Positions 1 through 5,857 of a stretch of 10,219 nt of DNA are shown here, one piece after another. The first letter of the stretch is position 1. Each line of letters begins with the position of its first letter. The notes beneath the pieces are model-generated. The model saw only the letters and a program-made list of their open reading frames with translations, had not been told where the DNA came from and ran no database searches. This DNA is from CAZESH01 sp964514665 (GTDB lineage Bacteria; Bacillota; Bacilli; Paenibacillales; KCTC-25726). The DNA lies in assembly GCA_964514665.1 (NCBI GenBank), contig CAZESH010000149.1, positions 1 through 10,219 on the forward strand, given 5' to 3'. Both the position numbers and the translations under genes were made by a program.

Positions 1-614
1 GTCTGAATCAGATGATCATCCGCGATATCCTCGAGATACGCCATGCAAATATCGGTTTTCGAGCGTTCCCCGATCTGCAAATACTCCATGCGCAGGGAGG
101 GATCGCGCAGCCTTCTGCGAGTTAATGCCGTATTGAAAATCAGCGTTTCCGTAAAACCGTCCCTCGCCCCGCGAACGACACGCTCGGTATCCGGCTCGGC
201 CGGACTTCGTGCAGGATAAGTTCTTGCATCGATGACCACCGCTTCGTCGTATCTTTCCACCAGGAGGACTAGCGGACCGGAAAGCACCGAAGTGATAATC
301 GGCTCCATCTCGTGGACGGTGTTGACCTCCAAATAGGCAATTTCCCGCTGAATCAAGGCGACAATGGTCTGCGGCGCCAGTTGATCTCCGGACAAATTCG
401 ATAAATGCCACATTAATTTATTCATGATATCGTCTTTGGCAAAGCCGTCGACGAAATAAAGCGCAAAGGGAATGCCGCCGTAATTCAAACGGCGGCAAAT
501 TAAATCAAAGCTTTTATCGACGCCCAGCCGATCGTTCAAAAATGCAACGTTCTCTTCAAGCTTTTCAGACAATCGCTTAACGGCTTGCGCCTGTTTGCCG
601 GTTTGCTCGGGCAT
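1..614 (-). CDS. GerA-family spore germination protein, N-terminal part (3' end off window)
   Basis: About 204 residues of an open frame run from an ATG at 614 to the left edge without a stop. The protein resembles the soluble N-terminal domain of GerAA/GerKA-type subunits of nutrient germinant receptors, which sit in the inner spore membrane and trigger germination. Recognisable family stretches are LNDRLG near the start, FVDGFAKDDIMNKLM, an IVxGPLVLLVE-like strand (seen as VLSGPLVLLVE), ARTYPARSPAEPDTERVVRGARDG, and the following TLIFNTALTRRRLRDP. The last-named block is very typical of the family. Full-length members are usually about 480-550 residues, so the membrane part lies outside the window. 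The start is supported by GAGGA nine bases upstream and an in-frame TGA just before it. It lies 84 bases downstream of the PAP2 gene on the same strand; no clear terminator separates them. Which germinant receptor subunit this is cannot be told. Confidence 0.9.
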   Translation of the reverse strand, partial: MPEQTGKQAQAVKRLSEKLEENVAFLNDRLGVDKSFDLICRRLNYGGIPFALYFVDGFAKDDIMNKLMWHLSNLSGDQLAPQTIVALIQREIAYLEVNTVHEMEPIITSVLSGPLVLLVERYDEAVVIDARTYPARSPAEPDTERVVRGARDGFTETLIFNTALTRRRLRDPSLRMEYLQIGERSKTDICMAYLEDIADDHLIQ

Positions 615-698
615 TTTCCCACATCCTCATTCAGCGATGTTCCATACTGCACCATTATTGCCAAATGAATGCGGACACAAACCGTGGTTTTGCCTGCA

Positions 699-1349
699 TT
701 AAACTTTTGCCCGCCCGGAAAAGTCCTTCCCCGCGTAGCTGAAATCCGTCCAATGCAGCTTATGAACCAACAGGGAAACGGTCTCGACAAGCACGATCGC
801 CGCGACGATGTCCAGCAAGACATGCTGCTTGATAAACAGCGTCGACAAAATGACCGTCACGGACATCCCATAGATCAGCAGCTGATTCCATCTGGTTTTA
901 AAGCCGCTTTTGTACAGCTCTCTCATCACCATATAGCTGGAGAAGCTGTGAATGCTCGGAAAGCAATTGAACGGCTCATCCCTGCCGTACACATAGGCAA
1001 GCATTCGGCTAAGCAAGTCGTCCCCGATTACAATCGGACGGGTCACCGTCGTTTGAAACGTCAAGTAAATGGCATAACAAACAATTGCGCTGATCGCATA
1101 CGTAATCAGACTGCGGTAATAAACGGCAGGGTCCTTGAAATAGAAATAGACAAGACACGCATAAATATAAAAGATCCAAATGGAATACGGCAGCACAAAT
1201 ATTTTGATGAAAGGTATCATGACGTCCCATTTTGTCGCCAAACTGTGTACTTGCCCATGGGGGCCGTTAACAAGCCCGTATAGCATTCCAAGCACAGGAA
1301 AAACAAGCATCGCACTCAGGGGAGCGATCCTCCATAATTTTACTCTCAT
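699..1349 (-). CDS. PAP2-family membrane phosphatase (PAP2_3 / Aur1-like)
   Basis: A 216-residue membrane protein with about five or six hydrophobic segments (roughly 10-28, 45-70, 80-98, 157-173, 178-196). It carries the catalytic motifs of the type 2 phosphatidic acid phosphatase superfamily: an RP pair at 104-105, PSIHS at 131-135 with the predicted acid/base His134, and S169...H176...D180, where His176 would be the phosphate-accepting nucleophile. The usual Lys of KxxxxxxRP is Thr here, and the usual Arg of SRxxxxxHxxxD is also Thr. CFPSIHS and STLFIKQH are typical of the PAP2_3 / inositol-phosphorylceramide-synthase-like branch. It probably removes or transfers a phosphate on a lipid at the outer face of the membrane; the substrate is unknown. 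The start has GAGGG about ten bases upstream. A role in undecaprenyl-phosphate recycling is possible but not shown. Confidence 0.85.
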   Translation of the reverse strand: MRVKLWRIAPLSAMLVFPVLGMLYGLVNGPHGQVHSLATKWDVMIPFIKIFVLPYSIWIFYIYACLVYFYFKDPAVYYRSLITYAISAIVCYAIYLTFQTTVTRPIVIGDDLLSRMLAYVYGRDEPFNCFPSIHSFSSYMVMRELYKSGFKTRWNQLLIYGMSVTVILSTLFIKQHVLLDIVAAIVLVETVSLLVHKLHWTDFSYAGKDFSGRAKV

Positions 1350-1428
1350 AATCCGGCTTCCCTCTACAGTGATCTCTTTTTTTCTCTCTAATATATGAAT
1401 TAAACGTTGGAAACGCGCAAAAGGTTCT

Positions 1429-1459
1429 CGATTTCAAAAAAAAAAAATGTTGAAAATCG
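1429..1459. repeat. Twelve-base A tract inside a short inverted repeat
   Basis: Immediately after the HD-GYP stop codon, CGATTTCA at 1429-1436 faces TGAAAATCG at 1451-1459. The two can pair with one bulged base, around an uninterrupted run of twelve A (1436-1447). On the minus strand this run reads as T12 after the HD-GYP gene. It may help end its transcription, although no GC-rich stem precedes the T run. The rest of the 1350-1459 gap is AT-rich and must contain the PAP2 promoter; I see TATATT on the minus strand there but no convincing -35. Confidence 0.4.
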
Positions 1460-2881
1460 TCAAGAAACGGACCAAACCGGCATGAGGCTTTGCGGTTGTT
1501 CCTGCCGGCAAATTGCGCTCCAGATCCGGACAAAATCAGGATCGAAGTGAGTCCCCGCATTTTCCTCAAGCAAGCGCATTGCGTCCGCATGCTGCCAGGC
1601 CTGCCGATAGGAGCGAGTCGAGGTGAGCGCGTCATAGACGTCAACAACGGCCAGAAGCCGGGCAAGCTTGGGAATCTTGACGCCTGAAAGTCCGTCGGGA
1701 TATCCGCTGCCATCCCACTTTTCATGGTGCGAACGAATGATTTCCAGCTCTTCTTTGACCATGCCGAGGCGCTTGCACATATCGTAGCCAAACACCGGAT
1801 GCCGTTCGATCACTTGCCGTTCTTCCATGGTCAGCGCACCCGCTTTATTCAATATCGAATCGGGGATTTGAATTTTCCCCACATCGTGCACGATCGCCCC
1901 TTGCGCCAACGAGCGCAGCTCATCCGGCCGAAGCCCGGCCTGTTCGCCCAATTTCATGGCGAATACCGCTACCCGGTAATTATGTCCGGCCGTGTAGGGG
2001 TCTCTGCTTTCCGTGGCCACGATCAAAGCTCTGACGCTAGGAGATATGCCCGCTTCAATCCGCTCGGCGGGATCAAAATGAAACAGGGTGGCGAGAGCGG
2101 TTCCGATATTTTGCCCGGTGCCATATTGGCGGTAAATCCCTGCCAGCATCATCACCATGGCAGCGAGCAGCAAAAAATGATACATCCACCAGCTGATCCT
2201 CCAGGTTTCCCCCAGCACCATGATGATTTGTGCAACCAGCAGCCAGCCTGCACTGTAGACGATGGAAATTTGCAGCGGAAATCGGGTAAATCGATAGGAT
2301 TGCCAATATTGATAGATTACGACGGAATCAAATATAATCGACAGGAACGCCAAAACCCACTTCACGGGGTTGCGGTCGACGGGGATCCATTCGGTCACGT
2401 GGGGAAATAATAATGCCGCAACGCCCGACAGACATAAAAAAGCCGCCCAAACCGGAACCAGCCGGCCTTGGAAACGCGCCAATTTCAACACCGAAGCTGC
2501 ATCCGAGCGCAGCGAGGACATCCACAGCCAAAATGCGGTCAAGGCAACGCTCAGTTGGGCGGCCACACCCGGCAAATGCGAAGCCTGCAGCAGGAAACCG
2601 GGTGTAGCCAGCCCGTGAATAGCGAATATTTCGGCGAGCGAGATAAAAGCAAGCGACAAAAAAGTGACCTTCATATTTCTTAAGCGGTGGCCTGAGACAC
2701 CGACAGCAATGGCGAGCATCATGGCGATCAAGGAAACGGCGCTGACCATGTAGAAATGCCCGCGCGGCAGCTTCAGCTGCAAATCTATCGAAGGCGCGGC
2801 ATCCAGCCACACAAAAAGAAACAAAGGCACGACGACGGCCAATAACGGCCCTAGAGCAGTCCAAAGCTTTTTGTCGGACAT
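1460..2881 (-). CDS. Membrane-anchored HD-GYP protein, predicted c-di-GMP phosphodiesterase
   Basis: A 473-residue protein whose N-terminal 250 residues hold about seven or eight hydrophobic segments. A complete HD-GYP output domain follows at roughly 280-460. All signature residues are present: His300 in TAGH, the HD pair 332-333 in VHDVGK, His361-Pro362, HHEKWDGSGYPDG at 385-397 including GYP 393-395, and VDVYDALTS from 413. HD-GYP enzymes open cyclic-di-GMP to pGpG or GMP through a two- or three-metal centre, so this protein should lower c-di-GMP at the cytoplasmic face of the membrane. The membrane part has no sensor domain I recognise. The start at 2881 is chosen because GGGAGGT lies five bases upstream. 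An ATG at 2998 would extend the frame by 39 residues but has no such site. The gene is divergent from the ArsR-like regulator. Confidence 0.93.
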   Translation of the reverse strand: MSDKKLWTALGPLLAVVVPLFLFVWLDAAPSIDLQLKLPRGHFYMVSAVSLIAMMLAIAVGVSGHRLRNMKVTFLSLAFISLAEIFAIHGLATPGFLLQASHLPGVAAQLSVALTAFWLWMSSLRSDAASVLKLARFQGRLVPVWAAFLCLSGVAALLFPHVTEWIPVDRNPVKWVLAFLSIIFDSVVIYQYWQSYRFTRFPLQISIVYSAGWLLVAQIIMVLGETWRISWWMYHFLLLAAMVMMLAGIYRQYGTGQNIGTALATLFHFDPAERIEAGISPSVRALIVATESRDPYTAGHNYRVAVFAMKLGEQAGLRPDELRSLAQGAIVHDVGKIQIPDSILNKAGALTMEERQVIERHPVFGYDMCKRLGMVKEELEIIRSHHEKWDGSGYPDGLSGVKIPKLARLLAVVDVYDALTSTRSYRQAWQHADAMRLLEENAGTHFDPDFVRIWSAICRQEQPQSLMPVWSVS

Positions 2882-2886
2882 TCCGA

Positions 2887-2893
2887 ACCTCCC
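2887..2893 (-). promoter_or_regulatory. Ribosome binding site that fixes the HD-GYP start
   Basis: On the minus strand GGGAGGT lies five bases before the ATG at 2881, close to an ideal Shine-Dalgarno match. This favours that start over the longer in-frame one at 2998. Confidence 0.75.
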
Positions 2894-2912
2894 GATCTTA
2901 CTGATTGTGTCA

Positions 2913-2941
2913 AGTATAGCGAAAAAGAGCAGGGAAATAAA
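2913..2941 (-). promoter_or_regulatory. Candidate promoter of the HD-GYP gene
   Basis: Read on the minus strand, TTTATT (2941-2936) is followed after 17 bases by TATACT (2918-2913), a good -10 with a weak -35. Transcription would begin near 2906, about 25 bases before the start codon and upstream of the ribosome binding site. The promoter overlaps the region that could encode the longer N-terminus, another reason to prefer the 2881 start. Confidence 0.4.
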
Positions 2942-2996
2942 CAGAAATTCCGACGACATATGCGCGGGGAGAGTAAAAGCGCGGGCGGCGAGGGGC

Positions 2997-3030
2997 ATAA
3001 ATATAAATCGCTTTATTTGTTTATTTAAAT
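2997..3030. promoter_or_regulatory. AT-rich repeat cluster, possible operator of the ArsR-like regulator
   Basis: Two tandem ATAAAT units (2997-3008) are followed by two TTTATTT units separated by one G (3012-3026). The second group is roughly the inverted counterpart of the first. The cluster lies between the divergent HD-GYP and regulator genes and overlaps the predicted -35 of the regulator. A winged-helix dimer could bind here to control its own gene. This rests on position and symmetry alone. Confidence 0.3.
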
Positions 3031-3040
3031 CCTTTATACT
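3012..3040 (+). promoter_or_regulatory. Candidate promoter of the ArsR-like regulator
   Basis: TTTATT at 3012-3017 and TATACT at 3035-3040 are separated by 17 bases. The -10 is good and the -35 is weak. The start of transcription would fall near 3047, giving a leader of about 35 bases to the ATG at 3082, and leaving the ATG at 3064 with little room for a ribosome binding site. Confidence 0.4.
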
Positions 3041-3081
3041 TAGGTAAAAAAAGAACTACATATATGAAGGGAAATCTTTTT

Positions 3082-3996
3082 ATGATTCATATCAAGGAAC
3101 TTCGTTCCGGTCTCAATATTTTCAAAGCGCTGAGCTCGGAAATCCGCATTGAAATTTTAGAGCTCCTCGCTTCAAATCAAAGCTTAAACCTGAACGACCT
3201 GGCTACCAAACTCAAGCTGTCCAACGGTGCGATTACGATGCACATCAAAAAGCTGGAGGATAGCGGATTGATTGAAATAAATACGGCAGTAGGCAAACAC
3301 GGCATCCAAAAAATGTGCTATTTAAATGAAGAAAAACTGTTGGTGGAGCTGCGCAGCAAGGATATCGACAACTTGTACGAAGTGGAAATCATGATTGGGC
3401 ATTACAGCAATTACGAGGTGCTGCCGACCTGCGGATTGGCGACAAAGGATCGGATTATCGGCGATTTTGACGACCCCCGCTATTTTGCCGACCCGCAGCG
3501 TGTAGCGGCGCAAATTGTCTGGGTCAACGAAGGCTTTCTGGAATATCGCGTACCCAATTATTTAAAGCCGAATCAGAAATTCAAGGAGCTGCAATTTTCC
3601 CTTGAGCTCAGTTCCGAAGCGCCAGGTTTCAACGATAACTGGCCCTCCGACATTTATTTTTACGTCAACGATTATGAATTGGGGTACTGGACCAGCCCAG
3701 GCGATTTCGGCGATAAACGGGGTTCGTTCAATCCTGATTGGTGGCCGCCGCATCTTAACCAATACGGCATGCTGAAGCTGATCCGGATTAACGACCAAGG
3801 CAGCTTTATCGACGGCTGCCGCATTTCCGACGTAACCCTGGAGGATATCCAGCTCGATTATAAAAGCAATATCAATTTTAAAATTGCCGTAAATGAAAAA
3901 TCCAAGAACAAAAGAGGCTTTACGATTTATGGACAAAACTTCGGGAACTACAACCAAGCGATACTAACCCGGGTTTTATACACGGATGCCCGTTAG
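3082..3996 (+). CDS. ArsR-like winged-helix regulator with a long C-terminal ligand-type domain
   Basis: A 304-residue protein. Residues 1-90 form an ArsR-type winged helix: FKALSSEIRIEILELL, then the helix-turn-helix LNLNDLATKLKLSNGAITMHIKKLEDSGLIE, then a wing and KMCYLNEE. Residues from about 110 to the end form a predicted all-beta domain rich in aromatics, with the markers NDNWPSDIYFYVNDYELGYW, TSPGDFG and NPDWWPP. Canonical ArsR metal sensors are about 100 residues and lack this part; I see no cysteine metal-binding pattern. I recall such proteins as a recurrent but uncharacterised type in Paenibacillus, and the domain has the look of a carbohydrate-binding beta sandwich, which is inference. 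The start at 3082 has AAGGG about ten bases upstream and matches the family's usual beginning. A start at 3064 would add six residues. No obvious target operon lies beside it. Confidence 0.82.
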   Translation: MIHIKELRSGLNIFKALSSEIRIEILELLASNQSLNLNDLATKLKLSNGAITMHIKKLEDSGLIEINTAVGKHGIQKMCYLNEEKLLVELRSKDIDNLYEVEIMIGHYSNYEVLPTCGLATKDRIIGDFDDPRYFADPQRVAAQIVWVNEGFLEYRVPNYLKPNQKFKELQFSLELSSEAPGFNDNWPSDIYFYVNDYELGYWTSPGDFGDKRGSFNPDWWPPHLNQYGMLKLIRINDQGSFIDGCRISDVTLEDIQLDYKSNINFKIAVNEKSKNKRGFTIYGQNFGNYNQAILTRVLYTDAR

Positions 3997-5600
3997 AAAT
4001 GAACCTTGTCCCTGCACCGGATCACTTCCCACTGTCCGCTTTCAAGCGGAATCCTTCGATGCTTGAGAAAATAATCGGCCAAAAGCTCTACCATGTCCGT
4101 ACTGATCTCTCTGACCACGGGCTTTCCTTTAAACATTTCGTAATTTCCTCCGCCACCCGCTCGATAGTTGTTCATCACTACGTCATATTCCCCTTCCTCG
4201 TCCAGCGGCTTCCCGTCTCTGGCAAGCGCGGCCACACGCTGTCCAAGCGGACGGGAGATATCGAGGGTATACTCGATTCCTTTCCACATATCGTAATTAT
4301 AATGCTGCGGCTTCGGATAGAGGAAAGCCGGGCTGACGGCAATGCCGCCCTGCTCATCGCATTGAAAATAAGCGGCGGATTGCTCCAGCGCTTTTTTGAT
4401 GTCGCTGCCCTTTACCCGAATGACCTTAAGGGTATTGGGATAAATGTAATTGGACACAATTTCGCGCATCGTCACCCGCTCCGAGAAACCGGGCGCCGTA
4501 TCGTCAAATAACGCCGTACAGGAAATGTCTGCTCCCGACGCTTCCATTTGCACACGATTTACAAACTCGATTAAAGCATGACCGTGCAGGCGGGCCAGTT
4601 TCGGATCGCTCAGCTTCATATTGCCGTCAATCCATCCAATCGGAGTATCCAGCCAAGCTTGCGTATCAGCCTCATGGTCGTTTGCCGGCTTCATGATCTC
4701 CTCGTCAGCGGGAATTTGCCCGACGGAAAGAAGCTGTGCGCTTTTATGCTCAACAATCCACCTTCCCTCCGTCTTATGTAAATCTACGTTGATTTGCGCC
4801 AAGGCTGTGCCATGGCTTCCCGGCTGAACCACCAAAACCCCGTTGATTTCGCCTTCAAGCATCCGGTGCTGATGCCCGGTAAGCAGCACGTCAAAACCGG
4901 CAACCTCTTCGCACAGCGCGTATCCTTGATTTTCTCCCGTAAGCGGCTCGCACGGTTGTCCCGTCGTCAAGTCCCTCTCCAATCCGCCATGATAGGATAG
5001 GATGATGAAATCGGCCATTTGTTCGTTTTTCAGAAATTCCACCCAATGGCGCGCTGCCTCCACCGGATTCAGAAATTCGATCCCTGCCAGATGTTCCGGC
5101 AGCTCCCAGTTGGGAATATAGGCAGTTGTCAAGCCGAGCAGCGCAACCTTCAGTCCACCGGGAAATTGCCAGATCCGGTAAGGGCTGCCGAAGAACGGCT
5201 CGCCTGTCGACTGCCGGATCAAATTTGCCGAAAGCCAAGGAAATTCCGACTGCCCGATCGCCCGTTTCAGATAAGGCAAGCCGTAATTGAATTCATGGTT
5301 GCCGATTACGGCTGCATCATACTGCAGGGTATTCATGCAAGAGATGACCGGACTAGCCTTGTCGGGATCTATTTTGGCATGATGATAAGTCAGCGGCGAG
5401 CCCTGGATAGCATCTCCATTATCGACGAGCAGCACATGGCTGATCTGCGATCTTACTTTTTTCACCCAAGTCGCGATTTTGGCCAGGCCGATATCCTGCG
5501 GCTGATGCTCCACATAACTATGGGGATAAACTGCGCCGTGCAGATCGCTCGTTTGCAGAATCACCAGCTTCATCGTGTCCGGAATTGTAGAATTTTTCAA
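3993..5600 (-). CDS. Cytoplasmic 5'-nucleotidase / metallophosphatase
   Basis: About 535 residues. The N-terminal metallophosphoesterase domain has TSDLHG (Asp19, His21), VDNGD (Asp63), GNHEF (Asn101, His102), SYHGG (His204) and TGHQH (His243, His245), the full dimetal ligand set. The C-terminal 5_nucleotid_C substrate domain spans about 325-515, with VTMREIVSNYIYPNTL and a glycine-rich NNYRAGGGGNYEMF. Family members hydrolyse nucleoside 5'-monophosphates, UDP-sugars or 2',3'-cyclic nucleotides. Unlike UshA it has no signal peptide, so it should work in the cytoplasm, like B. subtilis YunD. The TTG at 5600 is chosen because GGGGAG lies 11 bases upstream. The ATG at 5573 fits the family's usual N-terminus but has no ribosome binding site. 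An ATG at 5645 would lie upstream of the predicted -10. The gene is divergent from the phn importer, suggesting a joint role in phosphate scavenging. Confidence 0.9.
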   Translation of the reverse strand: MKNSTIPDTMKLVILQTSDLHGAVYPHSYVEHQPQDIGLAKIATWVKKVRSQISHVLLVDNGDAIQGSPLTYHHAKIDPDKASPVISCMNTLQYDAAVIGNHEFNYGLPYLKRAIGQSEFPWLSANLIRQSTGEPFFGSPYRIWQFPGGLKVALLGLTTAYIPNWELPEHLAGIEFLNPVEAARHWVEFLKNEQMADFIILSYHGGLERDLTTGQPCEPLTGENQGYALCEEVAGFDVLLTGHQHRMLEGEINGVLVVQPGSHGTALAQINVDLHKTEGRWIVEHKSAQLLSVGQIPADEEIMKPANDHEADTQAWLDTPIGWIDGNMKLSDPKLARLHGHALIEFVNRVQMEASGADISCTALFDDTAPGFSERVTMREIVSNYIYPNTLKVIRVKGSDIKKALEQSAAYFQCDEQGGIAVSPAFLYPKPQHYNYDMWKGIEYTLDISRPLGQRVAALARDGKPLDEEGEYDVVMNNYRAGGGGNYEMFKGKPVVREISTDMVELLADYFLKHRRIPLESGQWEVIRCRDKVHF

Positions 5601-5611
5601 GGTCTTACTCT

Positions 5612-5617
5612 CTCCCC
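5612..5617 (-). promoter_or_regulatory. Ribosome binding site of the nucleotidase
   Basis: GGGGAG on the minus strand lies 11 bases before the TTG at 5600. The spacing is slightly long, but no comparable site precedes the ATG at 5573 or the ATG at 5645. Confidence 0.5.
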
Positions 5618-5633
5618 ATCCTCGTTTTCGCCT

Positions 5634-5698
5634 ACTATAGCACATCCGGCGATGTTTTTTGTCTGCTGGCTTTTAGTTGAGTGTTAAAAAAATGTAAT
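5634..5698 (-). promoter_or_regulatory. Candidate PhoP-dependent promoter of the nucleotidase
   Basis: On the minus strand ATTACA (5698-5693) and TTAACA (5687-5682) are spaced 11 bases apart start to start. Weaker matches follow in the same phase: CTAAAA (5676-5671, four of six) and CAGACA (5665-5660, three of six). After 20 bases comes a -10, TATAGT (5639-5634). Bacillus PhoP binds TTAACA-like direct repeats with about 11-base periodicity, and PhoP-activated promoters often lack a good -35, as here. Two of the four repeats are weak, so this half is less certain than the phnD side. Confidence 0.45.
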
Positions 5699-5733
5699 AA
5701 TTTACATTTGAGATGGAAACAAGAAATCAATTT

Positions 5734-5798
5734 TTAACATTTATTTTACATAAATATACATTTGCTTTAACCATCAAAATTTGTCAATTCCATATAAT
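5734..5798 (+). promoter_or_regulatory. Candidate PhoP-dependent promoter of phnD
   Basis: Four TTAACA-like hexamers lie in tandem: TTAACA (5734), TTTACA (5745), TATACA (5755) and TTAACC (5767), with start-to-start distances of 11, 10 and 12 bases. A fifth, TTTACA at 5701, lies exactly 33 bases upstream of the first. Twenty bases after the array is TATAAT (5793-5798), a perfect -10. The -35 position (around 5770-5775) has no match to TTGACA. This matches the layout of PhoP-activated promoters of the Bacillus phosphate regulon. The transcript would begin near 5805, giving a leader of about 50 bases. Confidence 0.65.
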
Positions 5799-5843
5799 GG
5801 GTTATGTTTGACGGCTGTCATTGTTGAGCAAATCATAATTTTC

Positions 5844-5851
5844 AGGGGGAG
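5844..5851 (+). promoter_or_regulatory. Strong ribosome binding site supporting the TTG start of phnD
   Basis: AGGGGGAG lies six bases before the TTG at 5858. The resulting protein begins directly with a lipoprotein signal peptide, so the TTG start is well supported. Confidence 0.8.
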
Positions 5852-5857
5852 TATCCA

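Noticed and set aside
615..690. A sigma-G-like promoter for the germination gene (GCATT, 18 bases, CAGTATG on the minus strand)
   Set aside because: Both elements match the forespore consensus only in part, and similar matches arise by chance in such sequence.
669..1283. Long plus-strand frames opposite the PAP2, HD-GYP and nucleotidase genes (for example 669-1283, 1724-2410, 5019-5687)
   Set aside because: They are antisense to well-supported genes, lack ribosome binding sites, and their predicted proteins look like no family.
5574..5645. A longer nucleotidase N-terminus starting at the ATG at 5645
   Set aside because: It would add a basic, low-quality stretch, has no ribosome binding site, and begins upstream of the predicted -10 at 5634-5639.
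5781..5786. TTGTCA as the -35 of phnD
   Set aside because: It lies only six bases from TATAAT, far too close. The PhoP-type arrangement explains the missing -35 better.
5808..5839. A second phnD promoter formed by TTGACG and CATAAT
   Set aside because: The spacing of 20 bases is too long and the -10 is weaker than TATAAT at 5793.
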